DNA from: Homoserinimonas sp. OAct 916
GTDB lineage: Bacteria; Actinomycetota; Actinomycetes; Actinomycetales; Microbacteriaceae
Assembly (NCBI RefSeq): GCF_003260275.1
Contig: NZ_QJHB01000012.1
Location: forward strand, 1-64,000
Direction of reading: 5' to 3'
Length of the DNA stretch: 64,000 nucleotides
Made by a program: the position numbers and the translations under genes. The stretch's first letter is position 1. Each line of letters opens with the position of its first letter. Positions 25,906 through 35,301 of this stretch are shown here, piece after piece. The notes under the pieces are model-generated. The model was not told the origin of the DNA, searched no databases, and was given only the letters and a program-made list of their open reading frames with translations.

Positions 25906-28751
25906 GAACCCTCCCCCGGTCGGTAAACGTAGATGCCCAAGATATCGGGCGGCAATTGCGGTCGCACGCTGAGTCCTCGCACCGCGAGTTCCCCCGCGCG
26001 TTCACCTCGCGCCGCACGCCGGACGGCGATGTGGTCGTCGCGCAGCTTCGCGGCGAGCTCGCTCGCCTTGCCAGAGAGCGCCTCGGTGAGCTGCGGAATC
26101 GTCTTGACCACGTAGCTCAGCACGTTTGCTGCCGCGTCGGCGGGAGTGTTTCCAGTAGGCACGGCTTGTAAAAGCAACTCGACCGCTTCATCATCCATCC
26201 ATCTGGGGTTCTCTGGCCGACCGGTGAAAGCCACGATACGTGCTTCTTCAGCCAGACTCGAGCGTTCACCCGAGCGAGCCGGCAGCGAGAGATGGGTGCG
26301 GAATCGAACGAGGAGTGCGACGGTGGTCTCCGAAACATCCGCTGTTTTGATCACACCTGCGCGTCGGGCCGGTCGCTCCTTGTCTGGGAGGTGCGAATCT
26401 AGAGCATTGTTTAGAACGTAATTAGCCAGGGCGGTCACGGAGGGGTCCACACGGTGAAGTACCGCAGCGCCTTTCGGGGCGGGAAGGTCTCTCACGTACT
26501 CTTCGGAGATCACACCGGTCGCGCTACTCAAAGCATCACGCAGAGCAACAGGGGTCTGCGAGAGATCGATAGTGAATCCATCTTTAGTCTTGGAGATCAG
26601 CCCGCCCAGCTCCAGGAAAGCATCCTGCACGAAATCCCTCACGTCACCAGGGTCTCCCAGGCTCTGTCGGGCAGCGGCCATTGCGTCCATGACCTCATCG
26701 GGGTGGATGGACGCCTGCGCAAATCGCGTGCGACTCAGCTTCTCGCGCGCAGCGCTGCTGTCCCACTCGACTTCTAATGCCTCAACCGCGCCGTCATCGA
26801 GACCCAGATCAAATTCGAGCTGTTGACCACGGCGGCCTCGAAGAAGCGCACCCTCCACGAGTGCCGCCAAAACCTGGTTGCTCTGCGGAGGTACGGGAAC
26901 ACTAACGCCGAGGTCGCGGCGGATGCGTTCATGCTTTCGAATCAGAACGTCGAGCACGATACCGTCGATCCCATTATCGCCGCCGTAAAGGGTAAGTGCC
27001 CGTACAATCTCTCTGCGTTGCCCAAAACGGTCGACGCGGCCCTCGCGCTGCTCGTGCCGCGTCGGGTTCCAGGCCAGGTCGTAATGAACGACCGCCTGGA
27101 AGTCATCTTGCAGATTTACACCCTCGGACAAGCAGTCGGTAGCAACGAGCACCCGCTGGCTGCCGACGGTGCGATCGGCAAGTGCAGCGATCCGAGCAGC
27201 TCTCTCCTCTGACGGCAGCTCACCCGTCACGATCTCCACCTCCACACGACGGAGCTCGTCCGCAAGATGCGCCTTCACGTAGTGTGCAGTTTGGATGAAC
27301 CGGCAGAAAACGATCGGACTGTACCCGTCTCGAAGCAATCCCTTCACCTGTTGCACGACAAGAGTTAGCTTTGCGTCGTTGGCACGGTCACCGGCGAGCT
27401 CTTCTGCCCGAGTGGCGAAGGCCATCAACGTTGCCGACTCGGTGGGCTCGTGCGCGGCTCCGGGAACGACGTCCGCTGCGTCGGCGTTCTCATCCTCGAG
27501 CTGGTCCAGCACCTCAGCGGCCCCGACCGCGTCTACTTCTTGCACGTCGTCCGACGCTGTGGTGGCGGCACGTGTTCGGAGCGTCGCGGCTGCGGCCGCT
27601 GGCGAAGAAGCCATAGCGCGGAGCAGCGCGAGCGCAGACCACCAGCGCACGCGTTGCTGGAGCCTTGTACCCGAGGCGTCTTGCACTTGGCCACGAGCGT
27701 AGGCAAGCACGTCATCAAAGAGACTGGCGTGGTCGTCAGTCAACGAATAGCTGAGCTCGCTTGTCTCCCGGTCTTTCGGGAAGAACGTATCCTGCCCTAG
27801 ATAAGCCCGGATATCCGCACGACGGCGTTGAACCATGTGCTCGGCCAGTAGACGACGGCCCCGATCCGTGTCGAGCTCCACTGTCTTGAGCTGGTTATCC
27901 AGGAGCCCAATCAAGTTGCGGAAGGCTCCCTCATTGCCGCTGTGCGGGGTTGCCGTTGTCAGGATCAGGTGTCGATCAGCATCGTCGGCAAGTGATCGAA
28001 CGAGTTGATACCTCTGCGTGCGCCCGCTGTTGCCCTTGCCGGAATCGTCAGCGGAGACGCTGTGGGCCTCGTCAACGATGATCAGCTCCGGCGCTGTGCG
28101 CTGGAACTCGTGTCGCCGTTTTTCGGCTTTGATGAAGTCAAGCGAAACTATCGTGATCGGATAGCGCTCGAACACTGACTCGTCCATACGGAGCCCGCGC
28201 TCGAGAGCAGTGATGGTACTCGGGAGCACCAGTTGTGCTTCGAGGCCGAACTTCTCAGCCAGCTCCAGCCGCCACTGTTCAGCCAGGCTCGGTGGACAGA
28301 GTACGGCCAGTCGCGACACCGTACCCTGTGCAAGAAGTTCACTGGCGATGAGCCCAGCCTCGATTGTCTTGCCTATTCCAACGTCGTCAGCGATGAGGAG
28401 GCGCACAGTCTCCTGACGAAGCGCCAACAAGAGCGGCACGAGTTGGTAAGGGCGCGGGTCGACGTTGAGGCCGGCAAGCGAACGAAACGGGCCAGCACTC
28501 GAGCGGAATCCGATGCGTAGTGCGTCACGCAGCATTCGCCCGCTACGATAGTCGCCGCGGTCCTGGGGCGATGGCGGTGGGAAAGTGGCCGCGACTACTT
28601 CCTCCACGCCTGGGATGAGACCGGCGACTTCAGCGTCTGTAGCGCCGAGGGGCCGAGCGATAACGAAGTCGGGCTCAGAACCTGGAAGTACGACCCACTC
28701 ACGGCCGCGCGCGGCCACGAGGGACCCAACGGCGAACTCGGTCGACGTCAT
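25902..28751 (-). CDS. SNF2-family helicase, DrmD-like
   Basis: 949-residue SF2/SNF2 ATPase. Walker A is ADDVGIGKT (121-129), motif Ia is LCPPSLAEQWRLEL, the DEAH box is IIVDEAHSVSADD (about 222), motif III is LTTATPHSGNEGAF, and C-terminal motifs V-VI are CLSEGVNLQDD and NPTRHEQREGRVDRFGQ. This matches DrmD of class 1 DISARM in architecture and length. ATG 28751 overlaps the preceding gene's stop (ATGA). An acidic Ala-rich insertion occurs around residues 385-440. No nuclease domain is apparent. It probably remodels or translocates DNA within the complex. Confidence 0.88.
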   Translation of the reverse strand: MTSTEFAVGSLVAARGREWVVLPGSEPDFVIARPLGATDAEVAGLIPGVEEVVAATFPPPSPQDRGDYRSGRMLRDALRIGFRSSAGPFRSLAGLNVDPRPYQLVPLLLALRQETVRLLIADDVGIGKTIEAGLIASELLAQGTVSRLAVLCPPSLAEQWRLELAEKFGLEAQLVLPSTITALERGLRMDESVFERYPITIVSLDFIKAEKRRHEFQRTAPELIIVDEAHSVSADDSGKGNSGRTQRYQLVRSLADDADRHLILTTATPHSGNEGAFRNLIGLLDNQLKTVELDTDRGRRLLAEHMVQRRRADIRAYLGQDTFFPKDRETSELSYSLTDDHASLFDDVLAYARGQVQDASGTRLQQRVRWWSALALLRAMASSPAAAAATLRTRAATTASDDVQEVDAVGAAEVLDQLEDENADAADVVPGAAHEPTESATLMAFATRAEELAGDRANDAKLTLVVQQVKGLLRDGYSPIVFCRFIQTAHYVKAHLADELRRVEVEIVTGELPSEERAARIAALADRTVGSQRVLVATDCLSEGVNLQDDFQAVVHYDLAWNPTRHEQREGRVDRFGQRREIVRALTLYGGDNGIDGIVLDVLIRKHERIRRDLGVSVPVPPQSNQVLAALVEGALLRGRRGQQLEFDLGLDDGAVEALEVEWDSSAAREKLSRTRFAQASIHPDEVMDAMAAARQSLGDPGDVRDFVQDAFLELGGLISKTKDGFTIDLSQTPVALRDALSSATGVISEEYVRDLPAPKGAAVLHRVDPSVTALANYVLNNALDSHLPDKERPARRAGVIKTADVSETTVALLVRFRTHLSLPARSGERSSLAEEARIVAFTGRPENPRWMDDEAVELLLQAVPTGNTPADAAANVLSYVVKTIPQLTEALSGKASELAAKLRDDHIAVRRAARGERAGELAVRGLSVRPQLPPDILGIYVYRPGEGS

Positions 28752-31700
28752 GGGGCCACCTTTCCGAAGACACTTTCATTTGCCGCAATGACTTCATCGA
28801 ACTCAGCATCAACAGGCACGGTCACCACATTCCATCCATCAAAGACAAGCGGCGAAGCATCGACGTTGACAACGCCGTCATGGACGATGACCACCGCTTT
28901 GTCTATTTGGTCATAAACGAAGTCCACCTGGAAGCCACCGACCTCGTTCCCGTACCGTGAGGGTAAGCGAGCGCCAAGCTCCTGGAGCCTAGCGAGAAAT
29001 GCGCGAGCGGTCGCAGAGCTGGGATTGTCGCCAGCACCCGCGTCGAGCCCATTTGTGGCTTTGGGCACAATAAGTTTGGATGGTCCCTCAACGCCGGTAG
29101 AGGCGGCAATCGTTTGAGCGCGAGCGAGTTGCTGCAGGAAAGGTACTGCTTCTCGACGGTCGATCTTCTCATGCATGTTTTGGTTTGAGTACGACAGTAG
29201 GCATCGGTAGCAACCGCGGACGCAAGAGTCTTTGTCATCTACTCCGGTGTCGAGATCAACGTGGATGATACGCAGCGCCTCCATGGCAGCCTCAGCGAGC
29301 GCAACTGGTTCTGCCTGCAATCGACGAAGCACCCCCGCACCACCCTCTGCAGCCTCAATTAGCAGCAGCCTGCCTCGCTCATCCGAATCCGGAAGCAGCT
29401 CACTAACCAGTTCAGAATCTTCAAGCTGAAACCGCGCTTCGATACCACGCTCAAGCGCAAACTGGAGTGTTACTGCCTGCTCTTCAGTGAGTGGTTCATC
29501 CCAACGCACAACTGCGATGTTGCGACGATCCTCAACATAGGGAGTGACGATTGCCTTGGTCTTGACGTCCTTGGGTAGGGGCATATCGAACTCGTCGGTG
29601 TCTTCATCGCTGTCTCTGGCATCTTTTTCGCTCAGCCAACGGCCCTTCACCAAGTCGAGCCAGAAGCCGTGACGATCAACTTCCTTACGTGTTCGACGAC
29701 CGAGGTTCGTTACTCGAATCTCGGCCGAGTCACCGTAGGAGAGTTCGAGGATCGAGTCACCCTCGGGTGTCACTGCGGATGCTGTCAATTTCCCCGGGTG
29801 TCCAGCCTTTGGCACGAATCTATAGGTCGTACGAACTTCATAACCGACGCGGTTGCGCTCCTCTTCGTCGGCTGAAATTCGCTCACGCCGACGGGTGATT
29901 ACCGTCTGGAGCTGAAGAAGCTGCTTCCACGCCGTCGGCAAAGTTGTGCCGCACGACTCGCAAACGTCGAAAGCCTGCGCATCCAGGTGATGAGTCCCGC
30001 ACGCCTCACACACTTTGGCCTCTGTCAACGTGACCTCACCGGCACCCTCCCCGCCTTCCTGGCGCGGGAGGCTGATGCGGGTCACCTGGTAGCGCGCGCC
30101 CTCGTGGTAGATGAGTGAGCCGGGCCCAAATTCGGTGATCGCCAGAAAGCGCGGGCGTTGCAACCAGCTGCTCGCCTTGTTGCCCCAGCCCGGGATGAAG
30201 GCGGCGAGCGGGAGCCGAGGGAACGAATAACCTGGCAAGAAGCCCTCTGACGCCAGGTACCGGTACGTATAGAAGTCGGACTGGCTGTAGCCCGAGTCTG
30301 ACGCATCGTTGAGGAGAAGGTCGATTCGTTGACGGGCCTCGCGCTGCCGGCGCTCTGCTTCCTCACGGTCTTTGCGACCTGCGGCAACATTGGTGGTCTG
30401 TTTGAACGCTGCGTCTTGCTCACGACGAGCGGTGGAGTAGAGGTTGCGCCATCGGTCACAAGCGGCATCGAACGATGACACGGCGCCCGCGATCACGTCA
30501 TCGATCCAATTCTCAGACCACCACGTCGATGCGGACAACTCTGGCTCTAGCGGTGCCAGCACTTCTCTAGCGGCGATCGCCGCTCGCCGCGCAGGCTCTG
30601 GGCTTTCGAGCTTTGATAGCAATGACGGAGCGAGCGGATAGCGTGCCTCGGGCTCGGCAAGCGAGAGCACGTCGCGCATCGAGCTGCCAAGCCCCGTGTG
30701 CGTTGGGGCTAGCACCTCGGCGACCCAGATGGCGTGCACGTGCGAGCGAACCAGGTCCTCGTTGGCCAGGTCGAGTCGAGGAGGGTGCACCTGGCCAGCC
30801 ACCATGAGGTGGGAGCGCTCAAAATAGTAGGAGTCATGAGCGTTGCCGGAGGAGCAATACGTGACGACAATCGCGGGTTGACCGGAGCGGCCTGCCCGTC
30901 CACTGCGCTGGGCATAATTCGCTGGCGTTGGAGGCACATTCCGCATGGCTACAGCGTTCAACGCCGCGATGTCGACCCCGAGCTCCATCGTCGGAGAACA
31001 GAACAGCAACGGAAGTGCCCCCGAGCGGAAAGCGTCTTCACGCTCCATGCGAACATCCGCGGGCACCTGAGCGGTGTGTTCAGCGGCGGTGATGCCGGTG
31101 AGCTCTGCACTCGTATCACGGTAAAGATCTCGAAAGTACTCGATCACGCGTGGGCGACGCTCTGACTCGAACCGGCGGCGCACCGGATCAGGTGCCCCAG
31201 TCATCCCATCGCCGTGACGGAGCAGCATTGCCGACGACTTCAATCGGTAACCGACGGTACCTTGATCGGCAACCTTCGTGACGATCCCCGCTCGCTCAAG
31301 AACCTCAAGGAGCGAGGCAATGACGTCGTTCGCCGTATCCACGTTAATGATCTGGCCAAAGCGGTCTTTGTCACGCAGCCATTTGCCATACGCACCGCGA
31401 CCGGTGAGCGTCAGGATGGAGCGCGCACCACCCTTCGCCCCTGCTTCTGGAATGGCGAACCCGACGACTGGTGCTGGTTCCATTTCACCGATCGCCCACA
31501 GCCCTGAGAGATGCTCGCGGCTCTCCCGTTTCAGCCGGTCGAAATTATCCGGGCTTAGCGCCTCCGCGTCGATAGCGAGAACGCGCCGGAACTCATCGAG
31601 CATGACCTTGGCGATTTCGAGACGTTGCTCGGGACCAGCTTGATCTAGAAGCGGATGGGCGTCGGCCCAGCGCTCATCCATGGTGGCGAGCATCTCGAGC

Positions 31701-33934
31701 TCTGGGTACTCGATGACGAGTAGGCCTGTCTGCTCAAGGTTTGGGAGTGTTACCCGCCAGCCGCGCTGCAGGTCGGCGAGGGCCCGCAACTCAAGCACGT
31801 TGCGCATTGCCCGCAGCGACGCTCGCTTATTGAGCCCCTCCGGTGCAGCGAGGAAGTCTTGGGGGTCGAGCTCGAGAGCCACAAACAACTCGGCACCAAT
31901 GTCAAGGAGATCGAGTCCGTCGGGGGCTTGCTGCAGCGCGCGGTACTGGGCACCGCGCAGTTGTACCACCTGAACGAAGTCATTCAAATGTCCTGCCTGA
32001 AGCGAGGCATCCTGTCGATTGTCAACGAAAGTAAGGAGCTTACGAGCGCGCGAGTCGAGCTCATCATCGGGCAGATCCTTGAGCGACGTGATGATCGAAG
32101 TCGCGAGCACTGTCATCGCGCTACTACGACCTTCGCGGTCGAGGGTAGCGAGCTTGGTGTACTCAGAAGTGCGGACCGCTTCGTATGAAACGCCGCAGCG
32201 CAAGCAGAAGCGGAAGGTTCCGGGTATCCAGGTGGCAAGCGTCTCGCCCTCGGCTGGCTCTCCTCCCGTTAATGGTGTGACCATTCCGTCCGGGGATATC
32301 CCTACCCGTGCCGGCACGTCGCCAGCACGGGTCTTGGTGACCACCGTTCCGGTTGGCCCCTGCAACAGCCACGATCCGGGGAGCCTTCCCTCCGCGATAG
32401 GGTTCTGCGGCCAGGGAAGAGAATCTGAAAGGAAAAGGTATCCGTCCCCCTTTTCTGTAATTCGTAGCTGGTGCCGTGCTGTGGCGAGGGCAGGCTCAGC
32501 TGTGGCCCGCCGATGGACTATCAGATAGTCCTGACCACATTCTCGACAGAAGGCCAGCGGATACAGCCTGCGTTCTGGTTTTCCGGGAAGAACGAGTTGG
32601 AACGCCGTCGTGATCTCGCGGGTCGCTTCACTTTCCGCAGTAGTGAAGATCGAGCCACCCTTCGAGAGAAACTGGTGAAGTCTAAATGCGAAGAATGGTC
32701 GGCCAATGGAGTTCTTGGCTTGAGAGCCGGCAAGCAGCGTTGCCCGGATGGCGTTTGCAGCAACTTCCGCGCGCACTCCCGCGGCCTCGGCGAGTGTGAC
32801 ACTCGCGTTTTTAACCGTCATCGGAGGCTTGCGAACGAGCGCTCCCGACTCGGCCTCGGGGTAAACGCCGAACTCTTGCTCGATCCAGCAGGCAAGCGGA
32901 TCTTTCGCTAGTTGGGTAGCGTCAAGGACGACTTTCGCAGACTCAGTGTGGCCACGCTCATTCAGAATTGGCGCGAGGAATGCCGCGTCCGCAACCACCT
33001 CGGCGCCTGCACGTATGAGTGACTCGGTAATGACGGAGCTGGGTTCAACGGTACTTCCGAAGATCCGAGTCGCGACTTGAGCGACATCATGGCGCTGGTG
33101 GGCGATGGTCCCCCCGCTTGACATCGTTGCGGAAGTGCCGACGCATTGAAGCGTCTCTGTCGCATCGCATGCCTCGCGTACACGTCGCACAAGCATGCTG
33201 ACGTCAGCGCCCTGGCGCCCGCGATACGTGTGGAGCTCGTCGAGCACGAGAAATCGTAGGCCCTTGGCTGCCTTGATCAGGGACATCCGCTCGTTGGGAC
33301 GCGTGAGCACCAGTTCGAGCATGACGTAGTTCGTGAGCAAGATATCGGGCGGATTTTTTAGGATCTCGGCGCGCTCCTCCTGTGATTCCTGACCGGTGTA
33401 TCGCTTGAAAGTGACCGGCGGTTTCCCTTCGAAGCCAAACTCGAGGAACTTGTTGAGTTCTTCGACCTGGCTGTTCGCGAGCGCATTCATCGGGTAGACG
33501 ATGATCGCCTGAATCCCTTTACCGCTGCCGTTTCGAAGTACGTGGTCGACGATCGGCACGATGTAGGCAAGCGACTTTCCGGATCCGGTGCCAGTAGTGA
33601 GCACATAATTTTTGCCTCTACGCGCAGTCTCGATCGCTTGGCGTTGGTGCTTGTGCAGCACTAAACCCGAAGTGCCCCTATCGGCGGGATCCTCTTTCGG
33701 ACGAAAGATCAATTCAGCTGTCGGGTGCAGGATCCCTTCGGAGACGAGCTCTTCAATCGATCCGCCCGATTCGAACGACGGGTTTAGGGAAAGCCACGGA
33801 TCAGGCCATTGGGCCCCGTCGGCGCTCGCCTTGTTGAGGTGGTCGAGAATGCGTGGATCGTGAACGTCTACGAATCCCTCTGTGAACGCGCGATAGTCCT
33901 CGATGAGGTCACGATGAACCTTAAATGCGTCCAC
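28748..33934 (-). CDS. Giant DEAD/DEAH helicase with DUF1998 (DrmA/DrmB or DruE-like)
   Basis: A 1728-residue helicase. N-terminal RecA motifs are LHKHQRQAI (Q-like), TTGTGSGKS (about 113-121), YPMNALANSQ and the DEAH variant LDELHTYRGRQGAD (about 231). The second RecA lobe has PTMELGVDIAAL and YAQRSGRAGRSG. A zinc ribbon CEACG...CESCG lies near 1310, and the DUF1998/MZB cysteine motif CVRGCYRCLLSY near 1570. GTG 33934 is the start because GGAGGAGC precedes it; an ATG nine codons upstream lies inside that site. It looks like DrmA and DrmB fused, or like Druantia DruE. It is first in the operon, and the last 90 residues form an extra beta-rich domain. Confidence 0.88.
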   Translation of the reverse strand: MDAFKVHRDLIEDYRAFTEGFVDVHDPRILDHLNKASADGAQWPDPWLSLNPSFESGGSIEELVSEGILHPTAELIFRPKEDPADRGTSGLVLHKHQRQAIETARRGKNYVLTTGTGSGKSLAYIVPIVDHVLRNGSGKGIQAIIVYPMNALANSQVEELNKFLEFGFEGKPPVTFKRYTGQESQEERAEILKNPPDILLTNYVMLELVLTRPNERMSLIKAAKGLRFLVLDELHTYRGRQGADVSMLVRRVREACDATETLQCVGTSATMSSGGTIAHQRHDVAQVATRIFGSTVEPSSVITESLIRAGAEVVADAAFLAPILNERGHTESAKVVLDATQLAKDPLACWIEQEFGVYPEAESGALVRKPPMTVKNASVTLAEAAGVRAEVAANAIRATLLAGSQAKNSIGRPFFAFRLHQFLSKGGSIFTTAESEATREITTAFQLVLPGKPERRLYPLAFCRECGQDYLIVHRRATAEPALATARHQLRITEKGDGYLFLSDSLPWPQNPIAEGRLPGSWLLQGPTGTVVTKTRAGDVPARVGISPDGMVTPLTGGEPAEGETLATWIPGTFRFCLRCGVSYEAVRTSEYTKLATLDREGRSSAMTVLATSIITSLKDLPDDELDSRARKLLTFVDNRQDASLQAGHLNDFVQVVQLRGAQYRALQQAPDGLDLLDIGAELFVALELDPQDFLAAPEGLNKRASLRAMRNVLELRALADLQRGWRVTLPNLEQTGLLVIEYPELEMLATMDERWADAHPLLDQAGPEQRLEIAKVMLDEFRRVLAIDAEALSPDNFDRLKRESREHLSGLWAIGEMEPAPVVGFAIPEAGAKGGARSILTLTGRGAYGKWLRDKDRFGQIINVDTANDVIASLLEVLERAGIVTKVADQGTVGYRLKSSAMLLRHGDGMTGAPDPVRRRFESERRPRVIEYFRDLYRDTSAELTGITAAEHTAQVPADVRMEREDAFRSGALPLLFCSPTMELGVDIAALNAVAMRNVPPTPANYAQRSGRAGRSGQPAIVVTYCSSGNAHDSYYFERSHLMVAGQVHPPRLDLANEDLVRSHVHAIWVAEVLAPTHTGLGSSMRDVLSLAEPEARYPLAPSLLSKLESPEPARRAAIAAREVLAPLEPELSASTWWSENWIDDVIAGAVSSFDAACDRWRNLYSTARREQDAAFKQTTNVAAGRKDREEAERRQREARQRIDLLLNDASDSGYSQSDFYTYRYLASEGFLPGYSFPRLPLAAFIPGWGNKASSWLQRPRFLAITEFGPGSLIYHEGARYQVTRISLPRQEGGEGAGEVTLTEAKVCEACGTHHLDAQAFDVCESCGTTLPTAWKQLLQLQTVITRRRERISADEEERNRVGYEVRTTYRFVPKAGHPGKLTASAVTPEGDSILELSYGDSAEIRVTNLGRRTRKEVDRHGFWLDLVKGRWLSEKDARDSDEDTDEFDMPLPKDVKTKAIVTPYVEDRRNIAVVRWDEPLTEEQAVTLQFALERGIEARFQLEDSELVSELLPDSDERGRLLLIEAAEGGAGVLRRLQAEPVALAEAAMEALRIIHVDLDTGVDDKDSCVRGCYRCLLSYSNQNMHEKIDRREAVPFLQQLARAQTIAASTGVEGPSKLIVPKATNGLDAGAGDNPSSATARAFLARLQELGARLPSRYGNEVGGFQVDFVYDQIDKAVVIVHDGVVNVDASPLVFDGWNVVTVPVDAEFDEVIAANESVFGKVAP

Positions 33935-34101
33935 GCATACGCTCCTCCGTTGGAATTCCAAAGCCCGGCAACAGTTCCGCGGCGGACTAACCCCGCTCGG
34001 GAAGTCCCCCTCGTCGAGCCTACTGATGTAAGTAGTGCCCGGATGAACACTGGCGGGTGAAGTACCCCGAAAAGGGGTAAGTGGTGCAGACGTTTACGTG
34101 A
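33935..34101 (-). promoter_or_regulatory. Leader of the five-gene defence operon
   Basis: This region upstream of GTG 33934 contains the strong Shine-Dalgarno GGAGGAGC. It also contains a compact hairpin at 34063-34079 with a perfect six-base-pair stem (TACCCC/GGGGTA) and a five-base loop. The hairpin lacks a following T-run and could be regulatory or incidental. The operon promoter is expected here, but I see no convincing -35/-10 pair. Confidence 0.35.
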
Positions 34102-34290
34102 GGTCTTCAGAAGGTGGCCTTTGAAGGATGGATCGAGCCAGGAGAATCACCAGAACAAGCCCTTCGACGAGAACTCATTGACGAGCTTCACTGTGCGGTC
34201 GAAATCGTTAACCAGATCGAGACCACGAAGCATGAGTCGACTTCGGGACGGCCCTATTTATCATGAGATGCCCTATGTCGATTGGGTGTG
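34102..34290 (+). pseudogene. NUDIX (MutT-like) gene fragment
   Basis: The plus strand encodes WIEPGESPEQALRRELIDEL then HCAVEIVNQIETT. This matches the Nudix box region of the intact gene at 37128-37523 almost codon for codon, and nucleotide identity is obvious by eye up to CGACTTCGGGAC. One base is missing just before that string, shifting the frame, and a TGA follows at 34264-34266. The 5' third, including the start and the FPGG segment, is absent. The fragment sits at the upstream edge of the five-gene operon and points the same way as the intact copy. Confidence 0.75.
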
Positions 34291-34845
34291 CGGCGCGACG
34301 GGATTGATTCCGTGGAATTGTAAGAAGTCTCGTACTCCCTTATGCCCATCTTCGATATGGCCAAGCACCTGTGACAGCGAAAGATGCCCGAGGTGCCAGC
34401 CTTCGAGCCTTCGCTGGATGTCATCGAGTGTCTCGAGTGTGGTTTCCGGTTGCAGCGACTGGCGTGAATCTTGGAGGTATCCAACGCATAATCGCGAGAG
34501 GTGTTCAGCGTCGCCCCGAGTCGTCAGCTTGACTAGCTGCGCCCGAATCATAAAGTCACTCTCCGTCCCGGGATTCCTCGCCGCAACATCCGTGTACTCT
34601 GCGATCGCGGATGCTATACCTTCGATCACTGTCGCCCGATCGACAAAAGCTTCACGCGCTTCCTTACGCAACAATTCTTTTTCACGTTCGCGTCGTTCCG
34701 CCCGTCGTTCAAAGTCCCGGGAACGTATCTGCATGCGTGCGACGCCGTAGGTGGTGAATGCCCCGACGATCGCAATTCCTAACGGCAGACCAACAGAGAC
34801 GGCGAGTTGGAAAAGGTTGCTTGCGGGTTCCATATCAAGAAGCAT
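34273..34845 (-). CDS. Hypothetical single-pass membrane protein with coiled coil
   Basis: Unrecognised protein of up to 190 residues. A hydrophobic N-terminal helix (about 10-32; LAVSVGLPLGIAIVGAFTTYG) is followed by a highly charged Arg/Glu segment (RRAERREREKELLRKEAREAF) likely to form a coiled coil, then a helical C-terminal part with a GHLSLSQVLGHIEDG string. The layout resembles small membrane-tethered proteins often seen in defence islands, but no family is recognised. Start uncertain: ATG 34845, or ATG 34833 four codons later; neither has a strong ribosome site. Confidence 0.55.
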   Translation of the reverse strand: MLLDMEPASNLFQLAVSVGLPLGIAIVGAFTTYGVARMQIRSRDFERRAERREREKELLRKEAREAFVDRATVIEGIASAIAEYTDVAARNPGTESDFMIRAQLVKLTTRGDAEHLSRLCVGYLQDSRQSLQPETTLETLDDIQRRLEGWHLGHLSLSQVLGHIEDGHKGVRDFLQFHGINPVAPHTQST

Positions 34846-34901
34846 CCCAATTCGACCAGCTCAAGGGCAGCCCCTGCCTGGGGGTCACCAATTTCCTAGG
34901 G

Positions 34902-35255
34902 CTAAGCCGCCAGCAAATCCGCAGCAATCGCCCGGGCCGCGCCCCAATTACGCACGCCACCTCCGCTTACACGGCATCCAGATGCCCACGCTCTCGAATC
35001 GCTCAGCCTGACGCGCTGCTGTCGGGTCGTCATTTTCGATGCAGAAACCCGGACCCCGCCCCATCCGGCGTCTTCTAGCCAGGGCTCGCAACACGCTGAG
35101 CACTGCAGCGCCCACGTCACATGAGGAGACGCGACATGCGGCATTCGCCCGAGGCCGTCCCGGTTTCGAATAGCATCGCCTAGCTCGCTGACCGGCCGAA
35201 TGTGCTCGGCATAACGATCTGTTTCCTGATGAAGCCGAAACTCCTCCCGCGCCAT
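34902..35255 (-). CDS. Small uncharacterised ORF, possibly a fragment
   Basis: 117 residues from ATG 35255 (MAREEFRLHQETDRYAEHIRP). It contains a cysteine cluster CSACCEPW, then GWGGVRVSASKMTT and a helical ARAIAADLLAA end. Codon use looks partly coding, and the phase remains open upstream without a good start, so it may be a 5'-truncated gene. It lies just downstream of the broken GIY-YIG gene on the same strand. No function can be proposed. Confidence 0.3.
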   Translation of the reverse strand: MAREEFRLHQETDRYAEHIRPVSELGDAIRNRDGLGRMPHVASPHVTWALQCSACCEPWLEDAGWGGVRVSASKMTTRQQRVRLSDSRAWASGCRVSGGGVRNWGAARAIAADLLAA

Positions 35256-35301
35256 TCGCCTCGTCGTGACCCAGCTTTCATCGTCAAGATTCCCACCCTG
35301 C

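Noticed and set aside
18387-33934. Complete DISARM or BREX system
   Set aside because: DrmC is missing and DrmA/DrmB appear fused; PglZ, BrxC and other BREX parts are absent. I call it DISARM-related only.
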